A DNA stretch of 64,000 bases from Methylobacterium sp. J-076 (GTDB lineage: Bacteria; Pseudomonadota; Alphaproteobacteria; Rhizobiales; Beijerinckiaceae). The notes below the pieces were generated by a model that worked only from the letters and a program-made list of their open reading frames with translations, did not search any database and was not told the DNA's origin. The stretch's first letter is position 1, and the number at the start of each line of letters is the position of its first letter. Position numbers and translations under genes: made by a program. This document shows, piece by piece, positions 35,102 through 43,554 of the stretch. Where the stretch lies: contig NZ_JAKSXW010000149.1 in assembly GCF_022829405.1 (NCBI RefSeq), positions 124,001 to 188,000 of the forward strand. Direction: 5' to 3'.

Positions 35102-35569
35102 TCAGACGAAGAGATGATCGATGCCCTGGCGGGACATCGCGTCGGCCTGGAGCGCCATCGCCAGGCTCAGGATTGCGGCGGGTTTGGGCGTCCCACGCTG
35201 GAACATGGGAAGCAGGTTGGCCTTGGCGAACAGGGTGTCGTTCGCCGCCGCGCGCTGGGCGCACTTGAACGAGTGGACGAATTCCCGCTTGGCGATCTCG
35301 CGCCACTCGCAGATCTGCACGTCCCTGTGGCGCTGGTCGGCGTTGATCCGGTCGAAGGTCTCGTGCACCGACGTGCGCTCCCCCTCGATCACCTGGGCGA
35401 CGAAGGCGCCCTCGATGATCAGCAGGCTCGTGATCACCGCGAACTCGTTCTTCTTCTGCGCGACCCGCGTGATGTCGTCGATCTGCGCCGAGCGCTTGGC
35501 CGGATCGGACGACAGGGTGAGCCGTGAAAAGTAGATGATGTGGACGAGGCTCGTCCGCTTGGCCCGCAT
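35102..35569 (-). CDS. BLUF-domain blue-light photoreceptor-like protein
   Basis: 155 residues. Residues 8-102 fit the BLUF (flavin-binding blue-light sensor) fold. Y13 is in LVHIIYFSRL, N41 in KKNEFAVITSLLI and Q59 in FVAQVIEGERTSV, which together form the flavin hydrogen-bond network. The helix TFDRINADQRHRDVQ is also typical. The semi-conserved Trp and Met after R-x-F are Ser100 and Lys102 here. About 50 further residues form an unknown C-terminal part. It should bind FAD and switch conformation in blue light. It is co-transcribed with a response regulator and divergent from flgE. The ATG at 35569 is close to its ribosome site, so the start is a little uncertain. Confidence 0.82.
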   Translation of the reverse strand: MRAKRTSLVHIIYFSRLTLSSDPAKRSAQIDDITRVAQKKNEFAVITSLLIIEGAFVAQVIEGERTSVHETFDRINADQRHRDVQICEWREIAKREFVHSFKCAQRAAANDTLFAKANLLPMFQRGTPKPAAILSLAMALQADAMSRQGIDHLFV

Positions 35570-35808
35570 GTCCTGGTGTCCAGATCCCCGACCGGCCGCG
35601 CAACGACCTGCCGTTGGCCTACCCGTCGATTATCGCGGCGGTGAAATAACGGGCCGTAAACAGCCGGCGACAACAGATCGCCCGTCGGAGAATAGAGTGA
35701 ACGGCCACCGAGCAATTTTTGCCGGGCGGGCCGGTCCTGCCCGGCGCCCTCTGCCGGGCGGGGGCGGGGGATCGCAGTAAAAAGCATGAAATGACAATGT
35801 CTTAGGTT

Positions 35809-35823
35809 TGGCACGGGCGTTGC
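35809..35823 (+). promoter_or_regulatory. sigma-54 (RpoN) promoter of flgE
   Basis: TGGCAC (35809-35814), 5 bases, then TTGC (35820-35823). This matches the -24/-12 consensus exactly. It lies 45 bases before the flgE ATG, giving a leader of about 34 bases. It agrees with RpoN control of hook and rod genes in the Caulobacter-type flagellar hierarchy, of which fliX, present in this window, is a part. Confidence 0.85.
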
Positions 35824-35868
35824 GGCGACCAACCGTTGCGTGGGCCAGCGTGCCGGGGTCGATTTGCC

Positions 35869-37260
35869 ATGGATATCTTTTCGGCGTTGCAGACCTCGGT
35901 CTCGGGATTGCAGGCGCAGTCCTATGCGATCAGTAACATTTCCGGGAACATCGCGAACTCGCAGACGACGGGCTATAAGCGCGTCGACACGAGCTTCATC
36001 GACCTGATGGCCGAGCAGACCTCCAAGCGCGAGGTCGCGGGCACGGTGCTGGCCCAGGCGCAGCTCACCAACACCATCCAGGGCAACGTGGTCGCCTCGC
36101 AGGTGGCGACCAACATGGCCATCAACGGGCAGGGCTTCTTCACCGTGGTGCAGAAGACCGGTGACGCCAACGGCCAAGCCTCCTTCGGAAGCCAGACCAC
36201 GTATACCCGCCGGGGCGACTTCAGCCCCGACAAGGACGGCTACCTCGTCAACGGCGCGGGCGACTACCTTCAGGGCCAGAACATGGACCCGGCGACCGGA
36301 CAGCCCACCAGCACCGGCCTCATCAAGATCGCCAACTCGACGCTGCCGGCCAAGGCGTCCTCGACGATCTCCTACACCGCCAACCTGCCCGCCTCGCCGG
36401 TCACGGCGAACTCCGCCACCACGGGCTCGGACCTCTACACGCCGAAAGACGCGAATTCGGCCATCCTGCCGACGTCCACGGGGACCCTGACGCAGGTCTC
36501 GTCCGACGACGCGGCCAACCTCGTCAACAACAGCATCGCCGGCCCGGCGGTGACGGCCTACACCGCCTCCGGCGCCCCCGTCACCGTCACCACCCGCTGG
36601 GCCAAGCTGCAGGACATCGACACGACGGCCACGCCCGCGGTGACCAACTCGGTCTGGAACCTCTACTACCAGTCGGACACGACCGCCTCGGCCTCCGCCA
36701 GCAAATGGACCAATGCGGGCTCGATGTTCACCTTCGATTCGGCGGGGCAGCTCACCAACCCCACCGGGGGTACGATCACCATCCCCAACCTGACGGTCAG
36801 CGGCACGAATCTCGGGCCCATCGCCGTCAACTTCGGCAAGACCGGCCTGACCCAGTACGCCGACGCCACCGGCTCCGCGACGACCAACACCCTCACCCAG
36901 GACGGCTACACCTCCGGCACGCTCTCCAGCGTGGCGGTGACGGCCGACGGCAAGATCAACGGCACCTACTCGAACGGGTCGGTGGTGGGCCTCGCCTCGG
37001 TGGGCTTCGCCCGCTTCACCAACCCGGACGGCCTCAAGCCCGATACCGCCGGACACTACTTCCAGACGGCGGATTCCGGCTCGCCCCTCGCCGGCCTCGC
37101 CGGCAGCACCATCGTCGGCGAGAGCACCGAACAGTCGAATACAGACATTGCTTCGGAATTTTCGAAGATGATCGTAACCCAGCAGGCCTACTCTGCAAAC
37201 ACGCGGGTCATGTCGACCGCGCAGACGATGATGAGCGACCTGCTGAACGTGATCCGGTGA
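35869..37260 (+). CDS. flgE: flagellar hook protein FlgE
   Basis: 463 residues. The N-terminal rod/hook motif is DIFSALQTSVSGLQAQSYAI then SNISGNIANSQTTGYKR. The FlgE/F/G core INGQGFFTV and a long variable Thr/Ser-rich hook domain follow. The C-terminal helix is VTQQAYSANTRVMSTAQTMM, ending SDLLNVIR. It polymerises outside the cell into the flexible hook and is exported by the flagellar type III system, so it has no signal peptide. The ATG at 35869 is preceded by a sigma-54 promoter. The flgK gene follows after 46 bases. Confidence 0.92.
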   Translation: MDIFSALQTSVSGLQAQSYAISNISGNIANSQTTGYKRVDTSFIDLMAEQTSKREVAGTVLAQAQLTNTIQGNVVASQVATNMAINGQGFFTVVQKTGDANGQASFGSQTTYTRRGDFSPDKDGYLVNGAGDYLQGQNMDPATGQPTSTGLIKIANSTLPAKASSTISYTANLPASPVTANSATTGSDLYTPKDANSAILPTSTGTLTQVSSDDAANLVNNSIAGPAVTAYTASGAPVTVTTRWAKLQDIDTTATPAVTNSVWNLYYQSDTTASASASKWTNAGSMFTFDSAGQLTNPTGGTITIPNLTVSGTNLGPIAVNFGKTGLTQYADATGSATTNTLTQDGYTSGTLSSVAVTADGKINGTYSNGSVVGLASVGFARFTNPDGLKPDTAGHYFQTADSGSPLAGLAGSTIVGESTEQSNTDIASEFSKMIVTQQAYSANTRVMSTAQTMMSDLLNVIR

Positions 37261-37306
37261 CCGGCAAGCCGCACCACCATCGCTCCCGTAGGAAAGGGAC
37301 CCGGCC

Positions 37307-39184
37307 GTGAGCCTCGACGCGCTGTGGACCGCGACGGCGGGACTGAAAGCGACCCAGGCGGCGATCAGCGTCGTCTCGCAGAACGTCGCGAATTCGGGCA
37401 CGGCGGGCTATGTGCGCCGGACCATCGACACGGTCGCGAGCGCGCCGGGCAATACCGGCGTCTCCACCGGCGTCGTCACGCGCAGCTTCGATGCCGCCGC
37501 GCTCAAGCAGCTCCGGGCGGAGACCGCCGGGGCCGCCTACACCTCCACCCGCTCCGGCATCACCACCCAGCTCGACAAGCTTTACGGGACGCCCGGCACC
37601 GCGACCGCCCTCGACGGGACGTTCAACGCGTTCACGCAATCCCTCCAGGAATTGACGGCGAGCCCGACCTCGGCCGCCGCCCGGAACACGGTGCTCAGCA
37701 ACGCCTCCACCCTGGCGAGCCAGATCAACAGCGCCGCCACCAACGTGCAGGACCTGCGCACTGGCATCGAGGCGCAGCTCGGCACCGACACCGCCTCGGC
37801 CAGCACGCTCCTCAAGAACATCGCCGCCCTCAACCTGAAGGTCCAGAACACCACCGACGCGTCCTCGCGGGCCGACCTGCAGGACCAGCGCGACCAGGCG
37901 ATCAACAGCCTGTCGAGCTACATGGACATCACCACCACCGACCAGCGCGACGGCACCGTGTCCGTCCTCACCGGCTCGGGCGTGACCCTCGTGGACCGCG
38001 GCAACGCGGCGACCCTCAGCTTTGACGGGCGGGGCTCGCTCAACGCCACGTCGCGCTACTCGCCCGATGCGAGCCAGCGCACGGTGGGCACCATCACCGC
38101 CACGACGCCCGGCGGGGCGAAGATCGACCTCGGCGCCCCGGGCACCCTGCGCTCGGGCAGCCTCGCCGCCGAATTCGAGCTCCGGGACACGACCCTGCCG
38201 CAGGCGCAGCGCCAGCTCGACGACCTCGCCGCCGGCCTCGCCACCTCGCTCACCAACAAGAGCGTCACCGGCACGGTGAGCGGCAACACGGCCTCGATCG
38301 ACCTGAGCGGCATCAAGGCCGGCAATGCGGTGACGATTCCCGTCACCTTCAACGACGGCAGCGTCCGCAACGTGACGCTCGTCGCCTCGACCTCGCCGAC
38401 GGCCACCATCGACCCGTCGCTGACGGCCGACGCGACCGGCTTCGCGCAGACCTTCGACATCCGCCAGGGTGCGCCGTACAAGGACGCGGTCAACGCCGCC
38501 CTGAGCGCGATGTCCGCCGCCGCCGCCAAGGCAGGCTACAAGAACGTCCCCTTGCTGACCGCAGACGGCAGCGGATCGACCCTGACGGTCAGCGGCAACG
38601 CCAGCACGGCCGTGGGCGGCGCCAGCGCCAGCATCACCGTGCCGACATCCGCGAACGACTTCACCTCGGGCTATCCGGAACAGACGCCCCTGTTCACGGA
38701 CGGAACGACGACGCTCTTCACCGGAAGCGTGGACAAGGGCGCGCAACTCTCCGGCTTCGCCCAGCGGATCGCGGTGAACGGCGCGCTCACCAGCAACTCG
38801 TCGTCCCTGACCTCCGCCGGGCCGACCGACACGACGGTCTCCGGCACCCGTGCCCAGAAGATCTTCGACGCACTGACCACGGCCCAGCAGACCTTTTCCT
38901 CCGCGAGCGGCATCGGCGGCGTCTCCGCGCCCTACCACGCCACGGTGTCGCAATTCGCGCAGGACGTCATCTCGGCCCAGGGGGCGGCGGCGAGCGCCGC
39001 GACGACCCTCGACAACACCCAGCAGGTGGCGCTCTCCACGGCCCAGGGCCGCTTCTCGGCCACCGCCGGCGTGAACATCGATGAGGAGATGTCGAACCTC
39101 ATCGCCCTCCAGACCGCCTACGGCGCGAATGCCCGCGTGCTGACCGCGGCCCGCGACATGCTCAATCAGCTGCTGCAGATCTGA
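37307..39184 (+). CDS. flgK: flagellar hook-associated protein 1 (FlgK)
   Basis: 625 residues. The conserved N-terminus is LDALWTATAGLKATQAAISV then VSQNVANSGTAGYVRRTID. A coiled N-terminal D0/D1 region and a Thr/Ala-rich variable middle lead to a C-terminal helix, SNLIALQTAYGANARVLTAA, ending DMLNQLLQI. FlgK joins the hook to the filament. The start is the GTG at 37307 with GGAAAGGG a few bases upstream. The stop overlaps the flgL ATG (TGATG), so translation is coupled. Confidence 0.92.
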   Translation: MSLDALWTATAGLKATQAAISVVSQNVANSGTAGYVRRTIDTVASAPGNTGVSTGVVTRSFDAAALKQLRAETAGAAYTSTRSGITTQLDKLYGTPGTATALDGTFNAFTQSLQELTASPTSAAARNTVLSNASTLASQINSAATNVQDLRTGIEAQLGTDTASASTLLKNIAALNLKVQNTTDASSRADLQDQRDQAINSLSSYMDITTTDQRDGTVSVLTGSGVTLVDRGNAATLSFDGRGSLNATSRYSPDASQRTVGTITATTPGGAKIDLGAPGTLRSGSLAAEFELRDTTLPQAQRQLDDLAAGLATSLTNKSVTGTVSGNTASIDLSGIKAGNAVTIPVTFNDGSVRNVTLVASTSPTATIDPSLTADATGFAQTFDIRQGAPYKDAVNAALSAMSAAAAKAGYKNVPLLTADGSGSTLTVSGNASTAVGGASASITVPTSANDFTSGYPEQTPLFTDGTTTLFTGSVDKGAQLSGFAQRIAVNGALTSNSSSLTSAGPTDTTVSGTRAQKIFDALTTAQQTFSSASGIGGVSAPYHATVSQFAQDVISAQGAAASAATTLDNTQQVALSTAQGRFSATAGVNIDEEMSNLIALQTAYGANARVLTAARDMLNQLLQI

Positions 39185-40755
39185 TGACCACCATCGCCCC
39201 CTTCGCGGCCGGCAGCTACGCATCGAGCCGCGGCACCAGCCAGCTGGTCTCGCTGAAGTCGCAGCTCACCGACCTGACGACGCAGTTGAGCAGCGGCCTC
39301 ACGGCGCAGAGCTACGGTGGCCTCGGCAACGGGCGGACCGCCGCCCTGTCGGCCCAGGCGTCAATCAGCGCCCTCAACGGGTACAGCGCCGTCATCGATA
39401 CGGCGCAGACTAGGGCCAAGCTCGGCACCACGAGCCTGTCGCAGATCGTGACCGTCGCCACCCAGACGAACGCGACGTTGCAGAACGGGCTGCAGAGCAC
39501 CTCCACCGACACGCAGGCCGCCAAGTCGACGGCGCTCAACAACTTCAATGCCGTACTGGACGCCCTCAACCAGTCGGATGGCAGCGTCTACCTGTTCGGG
39601 GGCACGAAGGGTGCGACGCCGCCGGTCCTCGATGCCGAGACGATCCTGTACGGGGGGACGAACGCGAACGGCGTCGCGCTCGACGGGCTGTCCACGCTGA
39701 CGTCGGAGCAGGTGACCGCGGATGTCGGCCCGCAGGGCAACGGCCGGCTCACGCAGTCCGTCGCGGGCAACACGGTTTCGCTGACGGAGGGGGCGGCGGC
39801 CCGCGCCGCCAAGCCGAACGGGGCGTTCGGCTTCTCGATCGCCGGCGTCACGTCGAGCAACACCGCAGCCTTCACGGGCGCCCAGGGCGGCACCCCGGTG
39901 ACGACGACGATCACCGGGACGGCGCAGCCCAGCGTCGGCGATACGGTGACGGTTCAGCTCAAACTCCCCGACGGCAGCGCCACCTCGGTCACGCTCAAGG
40001 CCGCCGCCTCCGCCGACGCCACCTCCACCACCACCTTCGCCATCGGCGGCTCCCTGACCGACACGGTGGCCAACCTCTCGAAGTCCCTCGGCAACGCCCT
40101 GCAGAACGCCGCCTCCACGACGCTCAGCGCGAATGCCACCGCACGCACCAGCGCTGACTTCTTCGCGGCCTCCTCCGACGCCGGGACCACGCCGGAGCGG
40201 GTGTATTACGACGCGTCGGGGACCCCGTCCTACGTCCACACGGCGGCGTCCACCACGGCCGTGAAGCAGTCGGTGGTCTGGTACAACGGCCAGAAGGACG
40301 ACGGGACATCCGCGCGGGCGTCGCAGACGTATCAGGTCGGGTCGAGCGCCACGGTTCAGCTCGGCGCCCGGGCGAACGAGGCACCGATCCAGAAGGTGCT
40401 CGCGGGCCTCGCCACGGTCGCCCTCGGCATGCCCGCCGGGGGGACGACGGGGACGAACAGCGACGCCTACGCCGCGGTCGTCGCCCAGGCGACGCCGCTC
40501 CTGGGCGCCAGCAACACCAGCCCGAGCGTGCAGGACATCGCCACGGATTTCAGCCTGGCCTCGGCCCGCATGACCAATGCCGCGAGCACGAACACGGCCC
40601 AGAAGAGCACCCTGCAAGACACGGTCGATGGCATCGAGCAGGCCTCCACAGAAGAAGTCGCCACGCGGCTCCTCGACCTGCAGAACCGCCTCCAGGCCAG
40701 TTACCAGATCACGGCCTCGCTCTCGAAGTTGTCCCTCGTCAATTACATTTCGTAG
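39184..40755 (+). CDS. flgL: flagellar hook-associated protein 3 (FlgL, flagellin-like)
   Basis: 523 residues. The flagellin-like N-terminus is LVSLKSQLTDLTTQLSSGLT followed by GLGNGRTAALSAQASISALN, and the C-terminus is LLDLQNRLQASYQITASLSK-LSLVNYIS. The middle is a long variable domain with two repeats of a Val/Thr-rich beta pattern. It forms the second junction layer between hook and filament. It begins at the last base of flgK's stop codon. The order flgE-flgK-flgL on one strand suggests one transcript from the sigma-54 promoter at 35809. Confidence 0.9.
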   Translation: MTTIAPFAAGSYASSRGTSQLVSLKSQLTDLTTQLSSGLTAQSYGGLGNGRTAALSAQASISALNGYSAVIDTAQTRAKLGTTSLSQIVTVATQTNATLQNGLQSTSTDTQAAKSTALNNFNAVLDALNQSDGSVYLFGGTKGATPPVLDAETILYGGTNANGVALDGLSTLTSEQVTADVGPQGNGRLTQSVAGNTVSLTEGAAARAAKPNGAFGFSIAGVTSSNTAAFTGAQGGTPVTTTITGTAQPSVGDTVTVQLKLPDGSATSVTLKAAASADATSTTTFAIGGSLTDTVANLSKSLGNALQNAASTTLSANATARTSADFFAASSDAGTTPERVYYDASGTPSYVHTAASTTAVKQSVVWYNGQKDDGTSARASQTYQVGSSATVQLGARANEAPIQKVLAGLATVALGMPAGGTTGTNSDAYAAVVAQATPLLGASNTSPSVQDIATDFSLASARMTNAASTNTAQKSTLQDTVDGIEQASTEEVATRLLDLQNRLQASYQITASLSKLSLVNYIS

Positions 40756-40954
40756 CGTCGGCCCGCCCGTCCCGATCCCGGCGGCTTAACGTCTGGTTGT
40801 CCTTCTGGCGGGGGGAGGGGGCCGCCTTCATAGTGTCGCCGTTTTTGCAGGGCGTTTTCGGCCCTTGGCCGCTCGACCGCGTAGCGACGTCGTGCCGAAC
40901 CGGCCTCCTCTTCGGCGGGACGCTCCGAGCGAAGGCAACTCATGGGGTGTCAGC

Positions 40955-41215
40955 ATGCCGTATCGCCAGTCCATCGATGAGATCGGCCGCTTGGGCGCGG
41001 GCGGCGAAGATGCGGCCGGCACCCGCGCCGAGCGGATCGTCGATGCGCATATGGCCGGTTTCTCGCACCACACCGAGAGGTCCCTCGCCCTCGATGCGCT
41101 GCTGCGCGACCTCGCCCGGCTGCGCCGCCGCGAGCCCGCCCTCGATGGGTTCATCACCGGGGTGGAGGCCTATATCGACGCCCTGCACCGGGACCTGGTC
41201 CGGCGGGCGGCGTGA
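40955..41215 (+). CDS. small hypothetical protein in the flagellar block
   Basis: 86 residues, helical and charged, with no recognised family. It starts MPYRQSIDEIGRLGAGGEDA and ends with an amphipathic helix (FITGVEAYIDALHRDLVRRA). Two His residues stand in AGFSHHTERSLALDALL. There is no signal peptide or membrane helix. The ATG at 40955 was chosen because the upstream frame looks non-coding. The stop overlaps the next gene's ATG. Its place after flgL suggests a flagellar accessory or chaperone-like role; nothing in the sequence proves that. Confidence 0.55.
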   Translation: MPYRQSIDEIGRLGAGGEDAAGTRAERIVDAHMAGFSHHTERSLALDALLRDLARLRRREPALDGFITGVEAYIDALHRDLVRRAA

Positions 41216-41529
41216 TGCGCCGGTCCGCCCTCGTCCTCGCGGCCTCGCTCGCCGGGTCCGCAGCCGCCCCGGCCCTCGACCTCGACCTCGCCAAGATCGC
41301 CCCGTCCTTCGAGGCCTGTCCGGGCCGGCCGGGCTTCGTGCGGATGCCGGGCGCCCGCAACTGCACGCGCCTGTCGGGCCGCGTGGCGGCGGGGGTGGAC
41401 GCCCGGGCAGGGTCGGGCGGTGCCGCGGCGGCGCCGGTCGTGGCCGGGCGCATCGCCATCGACAACCGGGCGGACACCGAGTTCGGCGAGGTCCGCACCT
41501 ATGTCCGCGTCGGGAACGGCCGCCGCTGA
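41215..41529 (+). CDS. short secreted protein resembling the N-terminus of Porin_2 porins
   Basis: 104 residues. A signal peptide (MRRSALVLAASLAGSAAAPA) is followed by FEACPGRPGFVRMPGARNCT-RLSGRV and RIAIDNRADTEFGEVRTYVR. These match the first strands of alphaproteobacterial Porin_2 porins (C-x-G-F-x-R-x-P-G-x-x-C, then S-G-R-V and a T-E-x-G-x-x-R-T-x-V-R strand). A porin has about 400-500 residues; this frame stops after two or three strands. It is either a natural mini-porin-like protein or the remnant of a truncated porin gene. The ATG at 41215 overlaps the preceding stop. Confidence 0.6.
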   Translation: MRRSALVLAASLAGSAAAPALDLDLAKIAPSFEACPGRPGFVRMPGARNCTRLSGRVAAGVDARAGSGGAAAAPVVAGRIAIDNRADTEFGEVRTYVRVGNGRR

Positions 41530-41545
41530 GGGCGGCCGACCACGC

Positions 41546-42019
41546 TCACAGCGAGCGGGACATCACCAGCGGGCCGCTGCGGGCGCCGCGGCCGTAGGGC
41601 GACGGGGCCGAGCGCGCCGCACCGTAGCCCGCGGGCACCTTCGACTTGGCGATGTCGTCGGCGAGGGAGCGGATCAGCCCTTCGCAGACGGTCCTCGCCG
41701 CCGCCAGCACCGCCTGGTTCGCCTCGACGGCGGCGGTGAAGGCGCGGTGGGCGGTGCTGAGGGACTCGACGCCCTGCGGATGCAGGCGGACCAGCGCGAC
41801 GGCGTTGGCCTTGGCCGATTCGAGGCCCCTCATGTAGGCGGCGGCTAGGGCGGCCTTCGGCTCGGCGGCGACCACGCCGGCCTTCAGGCGCCCGGCGCGG
41901 ATATGGTCCGCCTCCTCGTCCAGAACCGCCCTCAGGGCATTCATGTTGCCGAGGACGCCGGCGACCAGCGCCTCGGCGCCGGCCCGGTCGACCACCCGGA
42001 GTTGTTCAGGCACCGGCAT
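41546..42019 (-). CDS. flgN: FlgN-like flagellar export chaperone
   Basis: 157 residues, mostly alpha-helical. The pattern GVLGNMNALRAVLDEEADHI, a basic RAGRL, then AEPKAALAAAYMRGLESAK fits the FlgN domain. The C-terminus (YGAARSAPSPYGRGARSGPL, ending VMSRSL) resembles Rhizobiales FlgN-like proteins from the same gene position. FlgN is a cytoplasmic chaperone that delivers FlgK and FlgL to the export gate, and both are encoded just upstream on the other strand. The start overlaps the flgJ stop by 14 bases. Confidence 0.65.
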   Translation of the reverse strand: MPVPEQLRVVDRAGAEALVAGVLGNMNALRAVLDEEADHIRAGRLKAGVVAAEPKAALAAAYMRGLESAKANAVALVRLHPQGVESLSTAHRAFTAAVEANQAVLAAARTVCEGLIRSLADDIAKSKVPAGYGAARSAPSPYGRGARSGPLVMSRSL

Positions 42020-42359
42020 TCGTGGCCCCTTGCATCTTCATCATCTCGCGGAACACCGAATCGGCGATCCCGACGCCGCCACTCTGCACGATCTTGTTTG
42101 CGTATTCCTTTGTGAGCATCGACCGGTAGACGCCGCCACCCGTCCCGTTTTCGCCCAGGGGGCCATCCGTTCCTTCCGATTGCGTCATCCGGTCGAGGCT
42201 GTTCTCAAGGAACATCTTCTCGAAGTCGGTCGCGGTCTTCTTCAACTTCGAGGTGTTGGCCCCGGCGGTGTTCGCGGTCGTCGATTCGGCGACGCTCCCG
42301 GCGATGGCCTTCCCGACCCCAATGGCGGCGCTGGCGGCGATGCTGGCTAGCTGAAGCAT
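42006..42359 (-). CDS. flgJ: FlgJ-type rod-binding protein (no muramidase domain)
   Basis: 117 residues. The rod-binding domain spans residues 40-112: KLKKTATDFEKMFLENSLDR, then GGGVYRSMLTKEYANKIVQS and GVGIADSVFREMMKMQ. The C-terminal peptidoglycan hydrolase domain of enteric FlgJ is absent, as is usual in alphaproteobacteria, where a separate enzyme (often SltF) does that job. It caps the growing rod in the periplasm. The ATG at 42359 is preceded by AGGGG at 7 bases, which decides it against an in-frame GTG at 42374. Confidence 0.85.
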   Translation of the reverse strand: MLQLASIAASAAIGVGKAIAGSVAESTTANTAGANTSKLKKTATDFEKMFLENSLDRMTQSEGTDGPLGENGTGGGVYRSMLTKEYANKIVQSGGVGIADSVFREMMKMQGATNAGA

Positions 42360-42370
42360 GTGTTGTCCCC

Positions 42371-43501
42371 TCACATGAGTTCGATATCGGCCTGCAGCGC
42401 ACCCGCCGACTTGATGGCCTGAAGGATGGAGATCAGGTCGCGCGGCCCCACGCCGAGGGCGTTCAGCCCGTCCACGAGGTCGCGCAGGCTCACGCCCTCC
42501 TTGACGAGGGCGAGCTTGTTGCCGTCGCCGGTATCGACCTTCACCCCCGTGCGCGGCACCACCACGGTCTGGCCGTTGGAGAGGGGCGCGGGCTGGCTGA
42601 CCTGGGGCTGCTCGGTGATCGTCACGGTCAGGTTGCCCTGGGCGATGGCGACGGTGGAGACGCGCACGTCCCGGCCCATCACGATGATGCCGGAGCGCTC
42701 GTCCACCACCACGCGGGCGGCCTGGTCGGGCTCGACCTTCAGCTGCTCCACCTCGGTGATCAGCCGCATCATGTTGCCGTGGTAGCGCGCCGGGATCTGG
42801 ATCGTGACGGTGGCCGGGTCCGTGGGCTCGGCGGTGTCGGCGCCCATGAAGTCGTTGATCGCCGAGGCGACCCGCTTCGAGGTGGTGAAATCGGGGTTGC
42901 GCAGCGACAGGCGCAGGGAGCGCGAGTCGTTCAGCTTGAAGGCGATCTCCCGCTCGATGTTCGCCCCGTTGGAGATGCGCCCGTTGGTGGGCACGCCGCG
43001 GGTGATCTTGGCGGCGTCGCCCTCCGCGGAGAAGCCGGCGATGGCGATCGACCCCTGCGCCAGGGCGTAGACCTCGCCATCCGCGCCGAGGAGCGGGGTG
43101 ACGAGCAGCGTCCCACCCTGGAGGGACTTGGCGTCGCCCAGGGACGAGACGGTCACGTCGATCCGGGTGCCCTGGGCCGCGAAGGGCGGGAGGCTCGCCG
43201 TCACCATCACCGCGGCGAGGTTCTGGGTGCGCATCGTGGCGCCGCGGGTGTTCACCCCGAGCCGTTCCAGCATCGCCTGGAGCGACTGCTTGGTGAACGG
43301 GATGTTGTTCAGCGTATCGCCGGTGCCGTTCAGGCCGACGACGATTCCATAGCCGACGAGCTGGTTCTGGCGCACGCCCTCGATGGAGGCGAGGTCCTTC
43401 ACCCGCGACAGGGCGAGGGCCGGCGCGCAGAACGCCAGCAGCGCCAGCAGCGCGGCGACGAGGGCCGGGATCGGTCGGAGCGTCGTGGGACGGGAATGCA
43501 T
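42371..43501 (-). CDS. flgI: flagellar P-ring protein FlgI
   Basis: 376 residues. A Sec signal peptide (PALVAALLALLAFCAPALAL) is followed by the highly conserved SRVKDLASIEGVRQNQLVGY-GIVVGLNGTGD. Also typical are QSLQAMLERLGVNTRG, ARVVVDERSGIIVMGRDVRV and the end LQAIKSAGALQADIELM. FlgI forms the P ring around the rod in the periplasm. The ATG at 43501 starts a standard signal peptide. It heads a minus-strand operon flgI-flgJ-flgN, and a sigma-54-like element lies 39 bases upstream. Confidence 0.93.
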   Translation of the reverse strand: MHSRPTTLRPIPALVAALLALLAFCAPALALSRVKDLASIEGVRQNQLVGYGIVVGLNGTGDTLNNIPFTKQSLQAMLERLGVNTRGATMRTQNLAAVMVTASLPPFAAQGTRIDVTVSSLGDAKSLQGGTLLVTPLLGADGEVYALAQGSIAIAGFSAEGDAAKITRGVPTNGRISNGANIEREIAFKLNDSRSLRLSLRNPDFTTSKRVASAINDFMGADTAEPTDPATVTIQIPARYHGNMMRLITEVEQLKVEPDQAARVVVDERSGIIVMGRDVRVSTVAIAQGNLTVTITEQPQVSQPAPLSNGQTVVVPRTGVKVDTGDGNKLALVKEGVSLRDLVDGLNALGVGPRDLISILQAIKSAGALQADIELM

Positions 43502-43539
43502 GCCGGGTTTGGAACCATGGCGGGGCCTGCCCGTCCTAC

Positions 43540-43554
43540 GCCAGCGCCGTGCCA
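43540..43554 (-). promoter_or_regulatory. sigma-54-like promoter of flgI
   Basis: On the minus strand this reads TGGCAC, 5 bases, TGGC. The -24 half is perfect and the invariant GG and GC are 10 bases apart, but the -12 box is TGGC rather than TTGC. It is about 39 bases before the flgI ATG, the same geometry as at flgE. Confidence 0.6.

Noticed and set aside
35722..35762. Hairpin GCCGGGC...GCCCGGC as a terminator next to the BLUF gene
   Set aside because: The T-run is on the 5' side for the plus strand, and the minus-strand transcript starts, not ends, here. It is not a terminator for either gene.
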